DNA of 64,000 bases from Heterohyrax brucei (Eukaryota > Chordata > Mammalia > Hyracoidea > Procaviidae). The DNA lies in assembly GCA_028571685.1 (NCBI GenBank), contig CM053146.1, forward strand, positions 109,715,431 to 109,779,430. Direction: 5' to 3'. The position numbers and the translations under genes are program-made. Below the pieces are notes generated by a model. The model saw only the letters and a program-made list of their open reading frames with translations. It was not told the origin of the DNA and made no database searches. Of this stretch, positions 52,301 through 58,555 are shown piece by piece (the first letter of the stretch is position 1; each line of letters starts with the position of its first letter).

Positions 52301-55300
52301 AGCTTGCCACATGCTTTCTGCTGTTGTCATTGTAGAGTAGGGGCACAGCCCCAGCCACATTCCCTGTCAGAACTGGGGGGAGGGGAGGGGTGTAGCTTTG
52401 GTTTTATTTCTGGAGAAGCAGTTCCTGTAGACTGGTAAAAATGTGGTAATGCTTTTTCAAAAATTAAGATGAAGAATTGTGACCTTATTTGAATGTAAAG
52501 ATACTTCATATTCCTCAACCCCTGTTCTCCAAGTGATTTTTCTTTGAGATACATCTTAGAGTAGAACCAAACATAAGACCTAAGACCTGTTTTTAAGTCT
52601 CCTAATAAAGGCTGAATGTTAGAATTCCTTATAACTTACAGATGTAATTTTCTTTCATAACATTGAAAAAATATCACCTGATGCCATCCTGTTGATAAAT
52701 TAGATGAGATTCAGTATGTTTTTCCTTGGAATCATTATTTAAAAAGAAAAAGAAAAAGAAAGAAAAATGTGACCTGGAGAGTTTTTATCAAGTCAAAAAC
52801 ATGAAGTGATTTTTTAAATCCTCAGTGCATTGTGTCTAGTGTTGCATTTTGTTGTCATGAATGTCACAATTGGTGCATACACATTGAGATTTTAAGTTCA
52901 GTATGTTCAAAAATTGAAATGTGCAAAACCCCAGTGAAAGTGATCAGTTTGAAAGTTATAAACAGCTTCCTGTTTGTGTTGTCTAAAATATGGCAGCTGC
53001 AACCATCTGTGCATAAATATCGAACCAAGTAACTATCTCTTTGACAATGAATAGATTTCAGAAAGAAACAACAGCAGCAACAAATTGTTGGGCATTCAAA
53101 TCATCACAAAGCAGATTGCTAATCCAGTACTTACCTCACCATTTTTCACGTAATTACCTTTAAGGGAAGTTTGTTATTGTAGTTGGAAGACAAAGTTTTG
53201 GAAACAGTGTCTCTCCCACACAATTTTCATTTTGTTGTCTTTTCTCTCTTTCTCTCTGTCACTCTCGCTGCGTGTGTGTATATGTGTCTGTATGTGTGTG
53301 TGTGTGTCCCCACAAAACTATCCACAGTGTTAGAGCAACATCAGCACTCACGATGATCATTTTGACCTGTGTCAGTGCATTGGCTTTGAAGGAGATGATG
53401 TTTGTTCTTCTGCGGTATCTTTAGCCCGATATGGAGCAAAAGTAATCAAGTACAGCTTCTTCACTAGTAAATCTGTCACCGTGACTGCAAAAAGAAACTA
53501 TTGTATCTTCACTTAAAATAACCAGCAGAGTATGACAGAGATACATTTCTAGATCAGGGTGAGCTAGAGGGCTGTTTAACAAATCAGGTCTACTGGCATA
53601 GACTTTTTTGTGATTTCTGAACAGTTATGTACAGGTCCTTCCTCAGATATTGATAGTAGAATAGCTGAGTTAAGTGTAGAGACAGTTTTTTAATGTCACA
53701 TTGGGGCTGCTTAATAGCATAGTCTGGTACTTGCTCACAAGTCTAGCCATAATCCAGAAACCCCCCTTTTGTTCTAAATGGGGTAGACAGTTTGAGGAGA
53801 GTATACTATTACCTCTTGTCCCAAAGTGAATTTTTTGGCTTCTTGGAATACATCACATGTTGTAGCTACAGTCCAGAGACAAAGAGGCCAGTTCTGAACT
53901 ATGCTTTCAAGCTGTTCAGAGAAATAAGCAACTGGTCATTTAGCGTGTCCAAATGTCTGAGTCAGCACTCCTAAAGTCACTCCTTGTTTTTCTGTACAGA
54001 AGCTCCAAATGGCTTTTGAAGGTTGGGAAGCCCTAAGGTGGTGGTTGCCATCAGTTTGCACTTTATTTTGACAACGGCACTCAGTGGTCCAAAATAGGGT
54101 TCCTTTTCATTCCGCTTTAGTGCTTCATACAGAGGTTTTGCAAGTAGTCCAAACCTGGGAATCCGTATCTGACAAAACCCAGCCAGCCTTTCCAAATAAT
54201 CCCTTACCTGGCACCTAGAAGTGGGAGGTTTTGCTCCAACAGTGGCTTCACGCTAATCTGAAGGAGGCTCCATGGCAGCTGTGCTATTTGGAATCCTAGA
54301 TATTTCACACTCTGTTACGAAATTTGGGCCTTTTTTGGAGAGACCGTATTCCACACTTGGCTAAATAGTTCAGAACTATTATGGTGTTGTAATCAGAGAC
54401 TGTTTCTGTTTCCCTTGTGACAAGGATGTTGTCCACATACCGGATAGCCATTCCTTTATTTGGTTATAACTCCCTCAAATCTTCTGATAAAATTTCCTCA
54501 AAAATAGTATAAGAGTTTTTAAAATTTTGGACCAGAACGTGCCAGTTGAGGTGCTGTTTTGTCCCTGTCTTTGTATCAGTCTACTTAAATGCAAGCAGTG
54601 ACTGTGACTCTGGATGAAGAACACACGAAAAAGGCATCTTTTAAATCCAACACCGAAAAGCAGGCATGCTGACTAGGAATAGTAACCAGGAGACTGTGGC
54701 TTGGGTGCCACTGGTTGTATATCCTCTACAGTTTGATGGATTTTTCTCAGGTCTTGGACAAATCTCTATTCTTTCTTTCATGGTTTCAAAACTGGCAGAA
54801 TAGAAGCTTCGTATGGGGACTGACAAGATTTTAGAAGTGCAGTCTTAATGTCCTGGTTGCCTAACAGTGTAATCCCTTCAAGTGCTTCTTTTCCGAAGGC
54901 GTACTGTGTGTAGTTTACTACTGGGGATTCTGATTTAAGAACAGCCTTGACTGGTTCTGCGGACTTTCCCCACCCAGGTCTTCCTGCTGCCCGGGTTTCT
55001 GGATTCCCTTTGTTAGTATTTCACCTGGCTTACCGCTAGGTGTCTCTCCTTCCTCTTGCAATAATGGTGGTGAATGTAAAGACCTAACAAAGGTCCTGAG
55101 GTTATCAAGCTGCATTCCTTCCTCTACCTGAATTCTCACCCTCAGACCGGGATTAAGAGGTCTACATTCCTCTCTCTATCTCTGAAGAAATAAAATTAAG
55201 ACCTCAGAGAGAGGTTAAAAAAATTTTTTTTGGATAGTTTACTCTGTTTGATTATCCTGTAACCAATTTTAGATAGGTAACTCTGTTTGATTCTCCTTGA

Positions 55301-58300
55301 CAAACTGTGGGCAGTTCACACTGTTTGAATTATCCTGTGGCAAATTTTAGATAGTTTATGGTGTTTAATTACCCTGTGGCAAACTTTTGAGTAATTCACA
55401 CTATTTGATTATCCTGTGACAAACACAACACCGGCAACCCCTTTGAATTCTGGCTATAAGAACTACTAGAAATGTAACCCAAGGGAGACAGCTTTTGGCT
55501 TGCTGTCTCCCAGATTGCTAGTAAATCTGCAAATAAATTACTCTTTGACCCCTATGCTGTCTCTGAATTTTTGGCTACAGTGATGGGCAGGATGAACTTT
55601 GGTTTCAGTTTGGCGGCAGTAAGACTGCCTGTAAGGCTTCTGAGTTCCCTGGTGGAATGTTGTAAACCTATCCAAGAGGAGGTGCATGTGACCTGGGCCC
55701 CCACCTTTGTGAACAAGTCCTGCTGCCCTAACAGAGACATGGGACATTCAGGGACATATAAAAATTCATGGCATAATAATTTTTCACCAGAGTCACAATT
55801 TACAGAATGGAGAAATGATCATGTGATGAACTTAGCTGAGATCCCCACTGCTGGTAGGTGCGGGACTAAGGGGGTACACAGTGGAGTTATGAACCGAGTG
55901 TGTAGCTCCCGTGTCTAAAAAAAATCAAGGGAGGCACCCCCACCCTCCCCCTTTAAGGTTACGCAAGGATCATGGTGGGAGATAGAAACTGGAGGTTCTA
56001 GCCCAGGCCCTGTCACTCAGCCACTTTCCGGAGCATTTGGGTCTTGGTAAACCTGGAAAACAAGGACTCAGTCTCCCTTCGCCCCTCCCTTGCCTCAGGG
56101 CACTCCCACTTCCAGTGTCCATATTTTTACAATAGGCACACTGATCCTTTTTAAGAATAGGTCTCCTCTTTCCTGTCCCATCTCATGCTGCTGTCTGTCC
56201 TCTGTATTTAGGGATCCCCTGGTTTGGGGTTGCCAGGGCAACAGCTAGTAGAACTGCTTTTTGTTTAGTCGTTTGTTTTTCTTTTGACTCGGTCACTTGA
56301 TCTCTATCATTAAATACTTTGAAAGCTCTGCTCCCAGTGCTGCTTTCTTGGTGGAATGAGGTTCCCACATTCTCTGCTACTTGCCCTTCGCTTCCATTTC
56401 TTGTAAGATAAAAAGTAGTACAGGGCACACCTCAGGAAGCTCACTTTACCTTTGGTCAGAGGTGTGACCTTAGTAAGGCTGTTACAATCCCACTCTAGTC
56501 CTCTTTAGCATTATCAAATCTTGCTTCATTAACCATGGACAGAGATTAGAATTTATAGCACATAGGGAAATTATTTCAATCACAAATGGAAGACAACAGC
56601 ACAGTACTGGAAATCATGGCCTAACCAAGTTGATGTATTTTGAGGGGCATACAATTCAATCTGTGACTATCAGTTTTTTTTAACCTCCCAGTACAGGTTT
56701 TTAACTTACTTTCTCTTCCTCCTGCTGAGTGATGTAACCCCCTGCTGTGAAGCTTATCTTATGTTAGGAGCCCCTGCCTAACTCAGGGGTGACACAGTGA
56801 ACTGCAGTGAGGGACAACAGATGGGGCAGGAAAAGAGGCTTCCACAGCGGTCTCTGGACCTCCCATGATGTATCCCAGGGGGCATGGAATCATGCAGTTA
56901 TACATCCCATCATGCATCTGTCTCGTATCAGTGCTGTAGTTGGTCTGATTATGTGCCTCTCACCTCCAGATCTTCCAGAGAACCCCTCTGGAAGCCTGGC
57001 TGTAGCCCTAGCAACACACATGATGCTGACTGAGTTGCAGACAAGGTTGCCACTGATGCATCAGGCAGCCCCTTAGAGTTGCATTTCTAGTTCTAGCCAC
57101 TGTCTCCTTTTAGAGAGAATCCATGTGTCTGGTTGGCTGGCAAGGTCCCTGGTGTTTTTACTTCCCATACTCTGTTAAAAAAGGAAATATTAGTGGATCA
57201 CTGCTGAAATTATTTCTACATTTCACTTTTCTTTACCAGGATTATCTAAAATAGGAATCTTACTGATTACCTCTTAGACTTTCTCACTCAAAATACACAG
57301 GAAAAGAAAAAAGCTTTTGATTGAAGGTGTGCCCTGAATACTTCCTGTAGACATAGTTGCCATATTATCATATTCTTCTGAAAATACTTACGTATCATGC
57401 CTAGAAACAAACAGTGAAACAATTTTGGTAATAGAAATTTTAAAAATACATGATCTTCAGCAAAAGGATGGTATTAGGAAGAGGAATTTATGTTTACTTA
57501 AGCCAAGCCAAGTGCCGTCGAGTTGAATCCTTACACAAATGAAGTTTCCCTAAGAGGCAGTTGCGATCTGTACTCAGAAATGTAAAGAAAATAACAATAT
57601 GGTTGTGATCTGCAGTCAGAAATGTAAAGAAAATTACAATATGGTTAGGGTAGATATGCATCTCAATGTTCTTGGAATCTCAATTGAGGCTTATTGTCTT
57701 GATGTTATTATTAATAGTGAATGTTTTCATTCACGAAAGTGTTTTGGTTTGGGGTAAATTATATTGCTATTCTCTTGTGGGAAACATGTACAACATGGTT
57801 ATTACCATTTTCACTATAAAAATACCAAAACAACATGTTGACTATTTACTAAATAGAATGTGGACCCAAGGCAACCTCCTCAAGATGCTATTGGCCATCC
57901 CATCATGCATCTGTCTGGTATTAAGCATGCCACGGGTGAAGCCATCTACTGTGACGACATGCCTGCAGTGGATCGGGAACTGTTCTTGACTTTTGTAACA
58001 AGCTCAAGAGCTCATGCTAAGATTATGTAAGTGATAAAATTTTTACTCTGCAGGTGAGACTGATTGCCTGTTCACTTACCTGTTAAGTCCCACTATTGAC
58101 GAAAGGTGCCCATCTCTTGATTCTGTCTACTAAAAAGTAATGCTACAAAGAGGGTAAGCTGTTTGTTGGAGTTGCCCAATACAGACTACAGGAAAAATGG
58201 CATTGAAATGTAGCTCCGTATAGTAACTTCATTGACCCAGAAATTTTCCCCTGAGTGTCTGGCAGAGAACTATTAAGAGTAGTTCCTTGACCTAGCTTAC

Positions 58301-58493
58301 CTTGCTCACATCAATTTTCAATGAGTGGCTGTCCTGAGGAAGCCAACTGTGTGTGTTCTCACCTAGCTCTATTGACCTGTCGGAAGCACTCAGCTTGCCG
58401 GGTGTGGTGGACATCGTGACCGCGGAGCACCTTCGTGATGTAAACTCCTTCTGCATTGTCACAGAATCTGAGACACTTCTGGCAGCAGATGAA
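22312..58493 (+). CDS. AOX1: Aldehyde oxidase 1, 5' part (18 exons, 671 codons, continues beyond window)
   Basis: AOX1 is a cytosolic homodimeric molybdo-flavoenzyme that hydroxylates N-heterocycles and oxidises aldehydes, passing electrons from the molybdenum cofactor through two [2Fe-2S] clusters and FAD to oxygen. The 18 exons listed below join without a stop or frameshift. The first cluster domain has Cys48, 53, 56 and 78; the second has Cys118, 121, 153 and 155. The FAD domain covers about residues 230-425, with MGNTSVG at 270-276 and GGHI at 360-363. The molybdenum-cofactor domain begins near residue 575. Human AOX1 has about 1338 residues, so roughly half is present. AOX1 is preferred over AOX2, AOX3 or AOX4 from residue patterns such as [13 protein letters not shown] and SCQKLIGR. 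The N-terminus is four residues longer than in human AOX1. Confidence 0.92.
22369..23522. other. Intron 1, first part: two SINEs
   Basis: Reversed SINEs lie at about 22597-22808 ('gttgttgttgttgtcgctgggtgtcgtggag...ccagttacgccgtccagg') and 23358-23522 ('aaaaccaaacccactgctgtcc...cctgggtttcc'). No splice-competent exon was recognised; the open frames here are chance frames. Confidence 0.7.
23523..23990 (+). mobile_element. Possible 5'UTR of the L1 that continues at 25.9 kb
   Basis: Unique-looking A/G-mixed sequence ('aacactc'-free, with 'gaaaggccccttcagggaactcccaatagagg') runs without a break into the minisatellite. Its position and composition resemble an L1 5' region, but I cannot align it to a known one. 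Confidence 0.3.
23991..25660. repeat. GC/pyrimidine-rich minisatellite, ~60-bp period, split by an LTR
   Basis: The block repeats 'tggctctgccccactgctgcacagctgagtgacccagcccatgcccctccctccc' with heavy variation, roughly 60 bp per unit and some 15 or more units. The array is interrupted at 24960-25529 by an LTR and resumes as 'cttcccgctggccctgtacagataccctatagctgagtgtcctgaccc'. Long open frames on both strands here (up to 133 codons) result from the lack of A/T-rich stop codons and the repeat period, not from genes. Confidence 0.75.
24960..25529 (-). mobile_element. MaLR-type LTR inserted in the minisatellite
   Basis: Starts 'tgtcctagtcatctagtactgctctaac' and ends 'ggtacacaattcagtccattaca'. A perfect 5-bp target duplication, ACCAC, borders it (24955-24959 and 25530-25534). 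Same family as the LTRs at 56315 and 59268. Confidence 0.85.
25684..25830 (-). mobile_element. tRNA-derived SINE (AfroSINE type)
   Basis: Reversed copy: 'aaatgttttgctgttgagtcaattcttactcatagtgtccctctacgacagagtgaaactgcgcc', ending 'ttgtttagcagctgtagctg'. Confidence 0.75.
25960..28140 (+). mobile_element. Decayed L1, ORF1 and start of ORF2
   Basis: ORF1-like sequence lies at about 26050-26864; the frame at 26628-26864 has the [21 protein letters not shown] and [13 protein letters not shown] pieces. An ORF2-start-like stretch follows at 27.4-28.1 kb ('gctatctacaagagacatatcttagacac', 'aatctcagatgaaacagactttaaggc'). The 3' half is missing. Together with 23523-25660 it could be one 3'-truncated L1 of about 4.6 kb. 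Confidence 0.7.
28576..28735 (+). mobile_element. tRNA-derived SINE (AfroSINE type)
   Basis: 'gagccctggcgtcccagtggttaagagcttgactgctccttgg...ctctgtcctgtagggttgctatgagttggaattgactggatggcaatg'. The middle of the head is partly deleted. Confidence 0.85.
28736..31319. other. Intron 1, last part
   Basis: A reversed SINE lies at about 29438-29650 ('gttgttgttgttaggtgtcttcaagtcag...cttaaccatcatgtcatttgggcttc'). An old L2- or MER-like phrase is at 29075-29165 ('caattaacgaacacttattgtgtctccg...agtgctagacac'). The rest is unique intron; no exon was recognised. Confidence 0.55.
31320..31377 (+). CDS. AOX1: AOX1 exon 2 (residues 20-39)
   Basis: Acceptor 'ctggtacag', then [19 protein letters not shown], ending in the first base of codon 39. 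This is the typical ferredoxin-fold stretch of AOX1. The donor C|gtatcc is weak: C at -1 and no G at +5. Confidence 0.92.
31398..31421. repeat. (GT)n microsatellite
   Basis: About twelve GT units, followed by mixed 'gcacgcatgtgcatgtgtgc'. It begins 20 bases after the exon 2 donor. Confidence 0.9.
31422..33477. other. Intron 2
   Basis: A reversed SINE lies at about 33238-33408 ('aaaccaaacccactgccactgagtcaggtctgactcccag...caccagggtttcc'). An older repeat probably fills 32010-32640 ('gactaacagactacctccaatagcggtaaacaagatagaag'), but I cannot name it. No exon was seen. Confidence 0.55.
33478..33574 (+). CDS. AOX1: AOX1 exon 3 (residues 39-71)
   Basis: Encodes [20 protein letters not shown] then [12 protein letters not shown]. 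It supplies three ligands (Cys48, Cys53, Cys56) of the N-terminal [2Fe-2S] cluster in the C-x4-C-x2-C pattern. The donor is CG|gtattt. Confidence 0.95.
33575..35192. other. Intron 3, first part
   Basis: A + strand SINE lies at about 34608-34765 ('gagccctggtagtgcagtgattaagcattcagctactaacc...gtcaacttgacagcaataggtttg'). An old L2-like phrase is at 33630-33715 ('tgttgggcacctacgatctggcaggaactatgctagatac'). The remainder is unique. Confidence 0.6.
35193..36625 (-). mobile_element. 5'-truncated antisense L1 in intron 3
   Basis: Begins with a T run (the reversed poly-A) at 35193 and holds the reversed L1 3'UTR and the ORF2 C-terminus. It is bordered by aaaagcgttaac (35181-35192) and aaaagtgtgaac (36626-36637), an imperfect 12-bp target duplication. 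One of the younger L1s in the window. Confidence 0.88.
36132..36625 (-). pseudogene. L1 ORF2 C-terminal fragment
   Basis: The minus-strand frame has [58 protein letters not shown] and [20 protein letters not shown]. It is open to its natural end but 5'-truncated, so it holds only the end of ORF2p after the reverse transcriptase. Confidence 0.88.
37389..37497 (+). CDS. AOX1: AOX1 exon 4 (residues 71-107)
   Basis: Starts after 'ttctgaag' with the last base of the Arg71 codon. Encodes [20 protein letters not shown] then [16 protein letters not shown]. It carries Cys78, the fourth ligand of the first cluster, and ends CAG|gtgaag. Confidence 0.94.
37498..39592. other. Intron 4: five interspersed repeats
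   Basis: Reversed SINEs lie at about 37690-37876 and 38660-38822. A MER5-type hAT fossil is at 38909-39073 ('cagtgattctcaaccttcactgtacattgg...ctgagaaccacc') with a tandem duplication of 'aaggtgtatgtctatgccca'. Two + strand SINEs follow head to tail at 39172-39340 and 39350-39518. The interval holds no recognised exon. Confidence 0.75.
39593..39719 (+). CDS. AOX1: AOX1 exon 5 (residues 108-150)
   Basis: Encodes [20 protein letters not shown] then [23 protein letters not shown]. Cys118 and Cys121 (C-G-F-C) are ligands of the second [2Fe-2S] cluster, which sits nearest the molybdenum site. Ends at phase 1, donor gtaggt. Confidence 0.96.
39720..40345. other. Intron 5
   Basis: Contains a (gat)n run at 39755-39770 and a diverged + strand SINE at about 39803-39985 ('gtttctgggtggtgcaaacagcattcttggctgctaacc'). 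No exon was seen. Confidence 0.6.
40346..40407 (+). CDS. AOX1: AOX1 exon 6 (residues 150-170)
   Basis: Encodes [21 protein letters not shown]. Cys153 and Cys155 (C-R-C) complete the second [2Fe-2S] cluster; [11 protein letters not shown] is nearly invariant across the xanthine oxidase family. Ends AAA|gtaagt. Confidence 0.96.
40408..41336. other. Intron 6
   Basis: Holds an L2-like fossil at about 40640-40860 ('cagcctgtgggctgtttgacagcagaggctatg...cagtagatacttgttgagtgagtgaat') and a very AT-rich, self-complementary stretch at 40985-41170 ('aaatattaaatattttaaatattaaatatt'). Confidence 0.5.
41337..41426 (+). CDS. AOX1: AOX1 exon 7 (residues 171-200)
   Basis: Encodes [20 protein letters not shown] then [10 protein letters not shown], the linker between the iron-sulphur and FAD domains. 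Acceptor 'caccaaaag', donor GAG|gtctgt. Confidence 0.93.
41427..42007. other. Intron 7
   Basis: Unique-looking sequence; no repeat or gene recognised. The open minus-strand frame 41699-41953 has no homology that I can name. Confidence 0.4.
42008..42088 (+). CDS. AOX1: AOX1 exon 8 (residues 201-227)
   Basis: Encodes [20 protein letters not shown] then IFPPELM, the linker running into the FAD domain; [12 protein letters not shown] is a strong family signature. Ends ATG|gtgagt. Confidence 0.95.
42089..42842. other. Intron 8
   Basis: Contains a + strand SINE of the longer variant at about 42548-42770 ('ggagccctagtagcccagtggttaagttctgggccgctaactgc'), ending in duplicated 'acaacaacaacagcac'. The rest is unique. 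Confidence 0.65.
42843..42987 (+). CDS. AOX1: AOX1 exon 9 (residues 228-276)
   Basis: Encodes [20 protein letters not shown], then [20 protein letters not shown] and IVMGNTSVG. The final segment contacts the FAD pyrophosphate in AOX and xanthine oxidase structures. Phase 1 end, donor gtatgt. Confidence 0.95.
42988..43756. other. Intron 9
   Basis: Unique sequence with a short tandem 'ctcaagttttaaggctcaagttttaagg' at about 43412-43438. No exon was seen; open frames are chance. Confidence 0.45.
43757..43849 (+). CDS. AOX1: AOX1 exon 10 (residues 276-307)
   Basis: Encodes [20 protein letters not shown] then [11 protein letters not shown] in the FAD domain. Acceptor 'atcttttag', donor gtgagt, phase 1 at both ends. 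Confidence 0.94.
44664..45476. repeat. CATCACC-type degenerate microsatellite, split by an LTR
   Basis: Runs of 'catcacc' and 'catcat' variants at 44664-44868 continue after the LTR at 45351-45476 in the same strand sense. Triplet periodicity gives false open frames rich in Gly/Asp on the minus strand and Ser/Pro on the plus strand. Confidence 0.85.
44869..45350 (+). mobile_element. MaLR (MST/MLT-like) LTR
   Basis: Starts 'tgtcttagattgaattttgtgactc' and ends 'gttacagcagcactagatgactaagaca'. Same family as 8430-8940. Flanking 5-mers (accac, gctac) no longer match well. Confidence 0.8.
45584..45735 (+). CDS. AOX1: AOX1 exon 11 (residues 307-357)
   Basis: Encodes [40 protein letters not shown] and [20 protein letters not shown] is a conserved FAD-domain stretch. 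Its 152-nt length equals that of the paralogue remnant at 424-575. Ends GCT|gtatgt. Confidence 0.96.
45736..46152. other. Intron 11 with one SINE
   Basis: A reversed SINE at about 45901-46100 ('gttgttgggtgctatggagtcagttttaggctcatagtgacccc') fills half of the 417-bp intron. The equivalent interval of the paralogue remnant is 1448 bp. Confidence 0.75.
46153..46246 (+). CDS. AOX1: AOX1 exon 12 (residues 358-389)
   Basis: Encodes [20 protein letters not shown] then [11 protein letters not shown]. It opens with the flavin-contacting GGHI loop. The segment after SDLN reads ILLVVSNC where AOX1 usually has PILAVGNC, so a conserved Pro and a Gly are replaced; the first residue is Thr rather than Ser. 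Splice sites are standard ('ttaaaag' acceptor, donor gtaagt). Confidence 0.94.
46247..47541. other. Intron 12
   Basis: An L2-like end is at about 47135-47215 ('tttgtgtccctggtacctaaaatggttcctggctataagcaataaatgtatg'). Otherwise unique and AT-rich, with no exon. Confidence 0.45.
47542..47651 (+). CDS. AOX1: AOX1 exon 13 (residues 389-425)
   Basis: Encodes [20 protein letters not shown] then [17 protein letters not shown], the C-terminal part of the FAD domain. Acceptor 'tttctgcag', donor AAG|gtgaga. Confidence 0.95.
47652..48476. other. Intron 13
   Basis: A + strand SINE at about 47849-48006 ('gggaaaccatggtggcatagtggttaagtgctatggttgc') and a MIR-like fossil at about 48232-48450 ('agtcaggcaaatacaggtttgaatcccaatttc...gtaaaatgggaataatc'). 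Confidence 0.7.
48477..48661 (+). CDS. AOX1: AOX1 exon 14 (residues 426-487)
   Basis: Encodes [60 protein letters not shown] and [15 protein letters not shown] and the GEGxGIIREL motif are strong AOX1 signatures. Ends AG|gtatgg at phase 2. Confidence 0.96.
48662..49780. other. Intron 14
   Basis: Contains a GT/GA microsatellite at 48846-48868, a MIR-like fossil at about 49080-49260 ('ctcagtttcttcatttgtcaaggggcataatc'), and a + strand SINE at about 49507-49702 ('ggagcccaggtgatgtggtgattaaactctcagctacc'). Confidence 0.65.
49781..49943 (+). CDS. AOX1: AOX1 exon 15 (residues 487-541)
   Basis: Encodes [40 protein letters not shown] and [14 protein letters not shown]. The APGG-x-VEFKRTL-x-x-SFLF-x-FYL pattern closes the FAD/CO-dehydrogenase-like C-terminal subdomain. 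Donor ATG|gtagat. Confidence 0.96.
49944..51928. other. Intron 15
   Basis: A reversed RTE-type LINE piece at about 50645-51030 ('gttgcagccactgtgttagtccaccttgttgagagtcttcctc', 'aacaccacaattgaaaggcatcag'). The rest is unique; several short open frames have no nameable homology. Confidence 0.6.
51929..52021 (+). CDS. AOX1: AOX1 exon 16 (residues 542-572)
   Basis: Encodes [20 protein letters not shown] then [11 protein letters not shown], the flexible linker between the FAD and molybdenum-cofactor domains. It is the most diverged exon, as expected for this linker. Acceptor 'ccttttcag', donor CAG|gtcagt. Confidence 0.92.
52022..53429. other. Intron 16, first part
   Basis: Holds an A-rich 'aaagaaaaagaaaaagaaagaaaaa' run near 52742-52766 and a GT-rich microsatellite near 53270-53307. 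No exon and no clear repeat family were recognised. Confidence 0.45.
53430..55010 (-). pseudogene. Antisense gammaretrovirus-like pol fossil
   Basis: Read on the minus strand from 55010 downwards, blocks of reverse transcriptase, connection and RNase H character occur in the right order but in shifting frames with many stops. The N-terminal polymerase part is at about 55000-54780, the catalytic loop near 54420-54450, the thumb/connection part at 54195-53977, and an RNase H-like part at about 53620-53450. At the catalytic loop the second Asp of the usual YVDD is Asn (YVDN). This is an old, inactive ERV1-type copy. Confidence 0.75.
55200..55579 (+). mobile_element. LTR-like block with tandem U3-type repeats and R-type hairpin
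   Basis: Five ~40-bp units ('gatagtttactctgtttgattatcctgtaacc' and variants) run from 55233 to about 55430. A TATA-like 'ctataagaac' is at 55453-55462, a perfect 10-bp stem 'gggagacagc/gctgtctccc' at 55483-55511, AATAAA at 55532-55537, and the end 'ttggctaca' at 55571-55579. Enhancer repeats, TATA box, hairpin, poly(A) signal and CA end are the order of an ERV1 LTR. It is in the opposite sense to the pol and gag fossils that surround it. The left border is unclear. Confidence 0.6.
55580..55900 (-). pseudogene. Antisense retroviral protease-like fossil
   Basis: Minus strand 55740-55670 reads [17 protein letters not shown], like the C-terminal part of a gammaretroviral protease. Position between the gag-like and pol-like fossils supports this. 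Short and broken, so moderate confidence only. Confidence 0.5.
56090..56310 (-). pseudogene. Antisense retroviral gag (capsid end and nucleocapsid) fossil
   Basis: Minus strand from 56310 shows the charged capsid C-terminal stretch ([12 protein letters not shown]) and, at about 56145-56095, a degenerate nucleocapsid zinc knuckle beginning DQCAYCK with later ligands lost to frameshift. Gammaretrovirus-like and inactive. An LTR of another family abuts it at about 56315. Confidence 0.65.
56315..56690 (-). mobile_element. MaLR-type LTR, partial
   Basis: From 'ctgctcccagtgctgctttcttggtggaatgaggttccc' to 'gggcatacaattcaatctgtgactatcag' it parallels the second half of the LTR at 24960-25529. The first half is absent, so it is truncated where it meets the gag fossil. 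Confidence 0.7.
56880..56940 (+). pseudogene. Possible decayed copy of AOX1 exon 17
   Basis: The 21 bases at 56903-56923 (catcccatcatgcatctgtc + t) are identical to exon 17 bases 57896-57916. In the same frame they encode HPIMHLS, and weaker likeness extends for about 20 bases on each side (HAVI before, RI after, where exon 17 has DAIG and GI). It lies 1 kb before exon 17. It has no usable splice sites and meets stops soon after. Confidence 0.45.
56941..57856. other. Intron 16, last part
   Basis: A 42-bp unit ('gttgcgatctgtactcag...aacaatatg') is tandemly duplicated at 57560-57601 and 57602-57643. A tail-only SINE scrap lies at 57498-57531 ('aagccaagccaagtgccgtcgagttgaatcc'). The rest is unique intron. 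Confidence 0.55.
57857..58026 (+). CDS. AOX1: AOX1 exon 17 (residues 573-629)
   Basis: Encodes [40 protein letters not shown] and [16 protein letters not shown]. This is the start of the molybdenum-cofactor domain; [17 protein letters not shown] is conserved across the family. Acceptor 'tactaaatag' has a short pyrimidine tract; donor AT|gtaagt. Confidence 0.96.
58027..58366. other. Intron 17
   Basis: A 340-bp intron of unique sequence. Nothing else recognised. Confidence 0.6.
58367..58493 (+). CDS. AOX1: AOX1 exon 18 (residues 629-671)
   Basis: Encodes [40 protein letters not shown] and DE, part of the first substrate-side subdomain of the molybdenum-cofactor domain. Acceptor 'tctcacctag'. 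The donor GAA|gtactt is weak (A at -1, no G at +5). The next exon is beyond the window. Confidence 0.94.
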
Positions 58494-58555
58494 GTACTTC
58501 ATTTTTTACTTTTTAGTTTTTAAAAATAGTTTCCTAAGTTAATGGTATTTCATAT
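58494..58555. other. Start of intron 18
   Basis: Short AT-rich stretch between exon 18 and the antisense L1. Confidence 0.6.
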
